From Prevotella sp. (lineage in GTDB: Bacteria; Bacteroidota; Bacteroidia; Bacteroidales; Dysgonomonadaceae), in assembly GCA_031260865.1 (NCBI GenBank), contig JAISKQ010000019.1, forward strand, positions 1 through 6,089: a stretch of 6,089 nucleotides of DNA, in the 5' to 3' direction. A program made the translations under genes and the position numbers. This document shows, in pieces, positions 5,049-6,089 of the stretch. The notes under the pieces were generated by a model. That model was not told where the DNA came from. It saw only the letters and a program-made list of their open reading frames with translations, and made no database searches. The stretch's first letter is position 1. Every line of letters begins with the position of its first letter.

Positions 5049-6089
5049 ATGAAACAATATATAATATCATACATGTTTCTCTTTTTTTTATCCGGTATTC
5101 CGGTTGTTTGTCCTGCCCAGGTAGTTATCGGTTCTGCCCGGCCGCCTCAAAAAGCGGCGCTCCTCGATCTTCGGACAGCGGATATTATCGGCTCGGATAA
5201 CGTGTCCGCCGACAAAGGTCTTCTATTACCGCGTGTCAACCTTGTTGATCTTGGTTCGCTCGAGCCGTTTATCGTGTCGGCTAACGCGGATGAAAAGAGA
5301 GAGCATACAGGACTAAAGGTTTATAATATGAATGATTTATCTCCGTTTGCGAAAGGAGTATATATATGGAACGGAAATAACTGGGATTTATATAGTTCGT
5401 CTATCGGTTCTACCACTACCACGCTAAGTGGGAGCAACGGTATTAGTAAATCTCCGTCAGCGTTGCGTCTGGGAGGAACATTGGTCAAAGCTACTACAAT
5501 AGATCAGTCGGATTATAATCTCCGTTTTGACAAAACAACGGGCGCGTTTTCTATTAATACAAACGCGTTGGCTGTATCAGGGACAAATACGGGTATCGGG
5601 ATTTCGCCTTCTTTATCCACTTCTAAGTTGACGGTTGACGGTAATGTGCTTATCAAAAATAACCTTACCGTGAATGGCTACGACTACTCTTCGCTGAAAC
5701 AGACGGTCATAAAGGGTGATTTAACTATAAAAAATTCTACCGAGGACCCCGATCCGGCAAGGAGATATATACTAAAGAATACGAATGCTGCCGGTACTGC
5801 CGAATGGGTGCCATTTTCAGATATACCCGATTATAACACCACCATGTCCATGCATAAGGAAGCTACGCTGACCGGTAACGGCTTAACTCTGACATTGGCT
5901 CAATGGAACACCACCGGCACATCCGGAGAACGCGATATACCCGGTTTTGAATTAAAACTTCCTCCGGGCAGGTGGCTTATTTGTCTGTCTTTAGTCGTTG
6001 AGCCTCTATCGGTCGCGTCCAACGTTCAGGATCCGATTTGGGGGCGATTCCGTTTCAATTACTATAATGGCGGTGGTTATGTCGAACCA
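5049..6089 (+). CDS. secreted fibre-like protein, paralogue 2, cut by the window end
   Basis: The frame opens with ATG at 5049 and stays open for 347 codons to the last base, so the 3' end lies outside the window. It starts with a signal peptide (MKQYIISYMFLFFLSG...) probably cleaved at CPA|QVVIGS. Cys21 is preceded by P-V-V and does not make a good lipobox. The modules match paralogue 1 in order: VVIGS (25-29), ALLDLRT (37-43), GLLLPRVNLVDL (57-68), HTGLKVYNM (86-94), GVYIWNGNNW (103-112), NGISKSPSALRLGGTL (130-145), GTAEW (249-253) and LPPGRWLICLSL (304-315). The middle segment (about 195-235) differs and contains KLTVDGNV and GDLTIKN, short repeat-like strands. Identity to paralogue 1 is clear but partial, so this is an old duplication. 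It follows paralogue 1 after 23 bp with no terminator, so the two are co-transcribed. Function (surface fibre or adhesin) is inferred from architecture. Confidence 0.87.
   Translation, partial: MKQYIISYMFLFFLSGIPVVCPAQVVIGSARPPQKAALLDLRTADIIGSDNVSADKGLLLPRVNLVDLGSLEPFIVSANADEKREHTGLKVYNMNDLSPFAKGVYIWNGNNWDLYSSSIGSTTTTLSGSNGISKSPSALRLGGTLVKATTIDQSDYNLRFDKTTGAFSINTNALAVSGTNTGIGISPSLSTSKLTVDGNVLIKNNLTVNGYDYSSLKQTVIKGDLTIKNSTEDPDPARRYILKNTNAAGTAEWVPFSDIPDYNTTMSMHKEATLTGNGLTLTLAQWNTTGTSGERDIPGFELKLPPGRWLICLSLVVEPLSVASNVQDPIWGRFRFNYYNGGGYVEP

Noticed and set aside
5049..5117. Lipoprotein signal (lipobox at Cys21) in the second paralogue
   Set aside because: The residues before Cys21 are P-V-V, not L-(A/S)-(G/A), and a type I site directly after CPA aligns with the QSQA site of paralogue 1.
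1..6089. CRISPR array, insertion sequence or plasmid origin
   Set aside because: I found no regular spacer-repeat arrays, transposase-like frames, terminal inverted repeats or iteron clusters. The only iterated motif is the operator-like half-site at 3236-3394.

Overview
The window looks like chromosomal DNA from a Bacteroidales bacterium (Parabacteroides/Tannerellaceae/Dysgonomonas type; genus not determined). The signs are Bacteroidetes-type promoters (TTTG, about 20 bp, TAnnTTTG), AT-rich translation starts without Shine-Dalgarno sequences, a PurD close to my recollection of Bacteroides PurD, a short HTH regulator with the 'YPELSADWLITGEG' tail common in this group, and secreted proteins that open with the 'Q-V-x-I-G-S ... 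LPRV-x-L' module common in Bacteroidetes.

Left part, minus strand (1-2620). This is a housekeeping block. purD (2473-1205) has a well-formed promoter (2588-2619) and a leader of about 107 nt with two small hairpins. A polytopic membrane protein of unknown function follows 43 bp downstream (1161-148). At the left edge the first 15 nt of a tRNA gene enter the window on the minus strand, with its own well-spaced promoter at 48-79. Positions 2474-2748 contain no gene. They hold the purD leader and promoter, a LacI-type palindrome and a hairpin behind the regulator gene.

Middle (2749-3603). A 160-aa CI/Cro-like HTH protein (minus) and a 67-aa basic protein of unknown function (plus) are divergently transcribed from a very AT-rich 168-bp region. 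That region carries a repeated half-site, TAAATAATMAA. It occurs as two inverted pairs with nearly equal spacers (9 and 10 bp) and once alone. One pair sits just before the HTH start codon, the other spans the -7 element facing the 67-aa gene, and the single copy lies just before the 67-aa start codon. This looks like the operator set of an autoregulated switch.

Right part, plus strand (3697-6089). Two tandem genes 23 bp apart encode divergent paralogues, the second cut by the window end and lacking any stop in the window. Each has a signal peptide, an N-terminal 'VxIGS...LPRV...GLxVYN...G-x-Y-x-W-x-G' module, a tail-fibre-like 'NG(L/I)S...LGGTL' segment, a 'GTAEW' junction and a C-terminal domain opening with 'LPPGRWL', suggestive of a C1q/TNF-like jelly roll. 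They resemble exported, possibly trimeric fibre or adhesin proteins. My working model is that the HTH protein controls a cassette of the 67-aa gene plus a series of secreted fibre-like paralogues continuing past the right edge. The operator pattern and paralogy are visible in the sequence. The functional link is inference.
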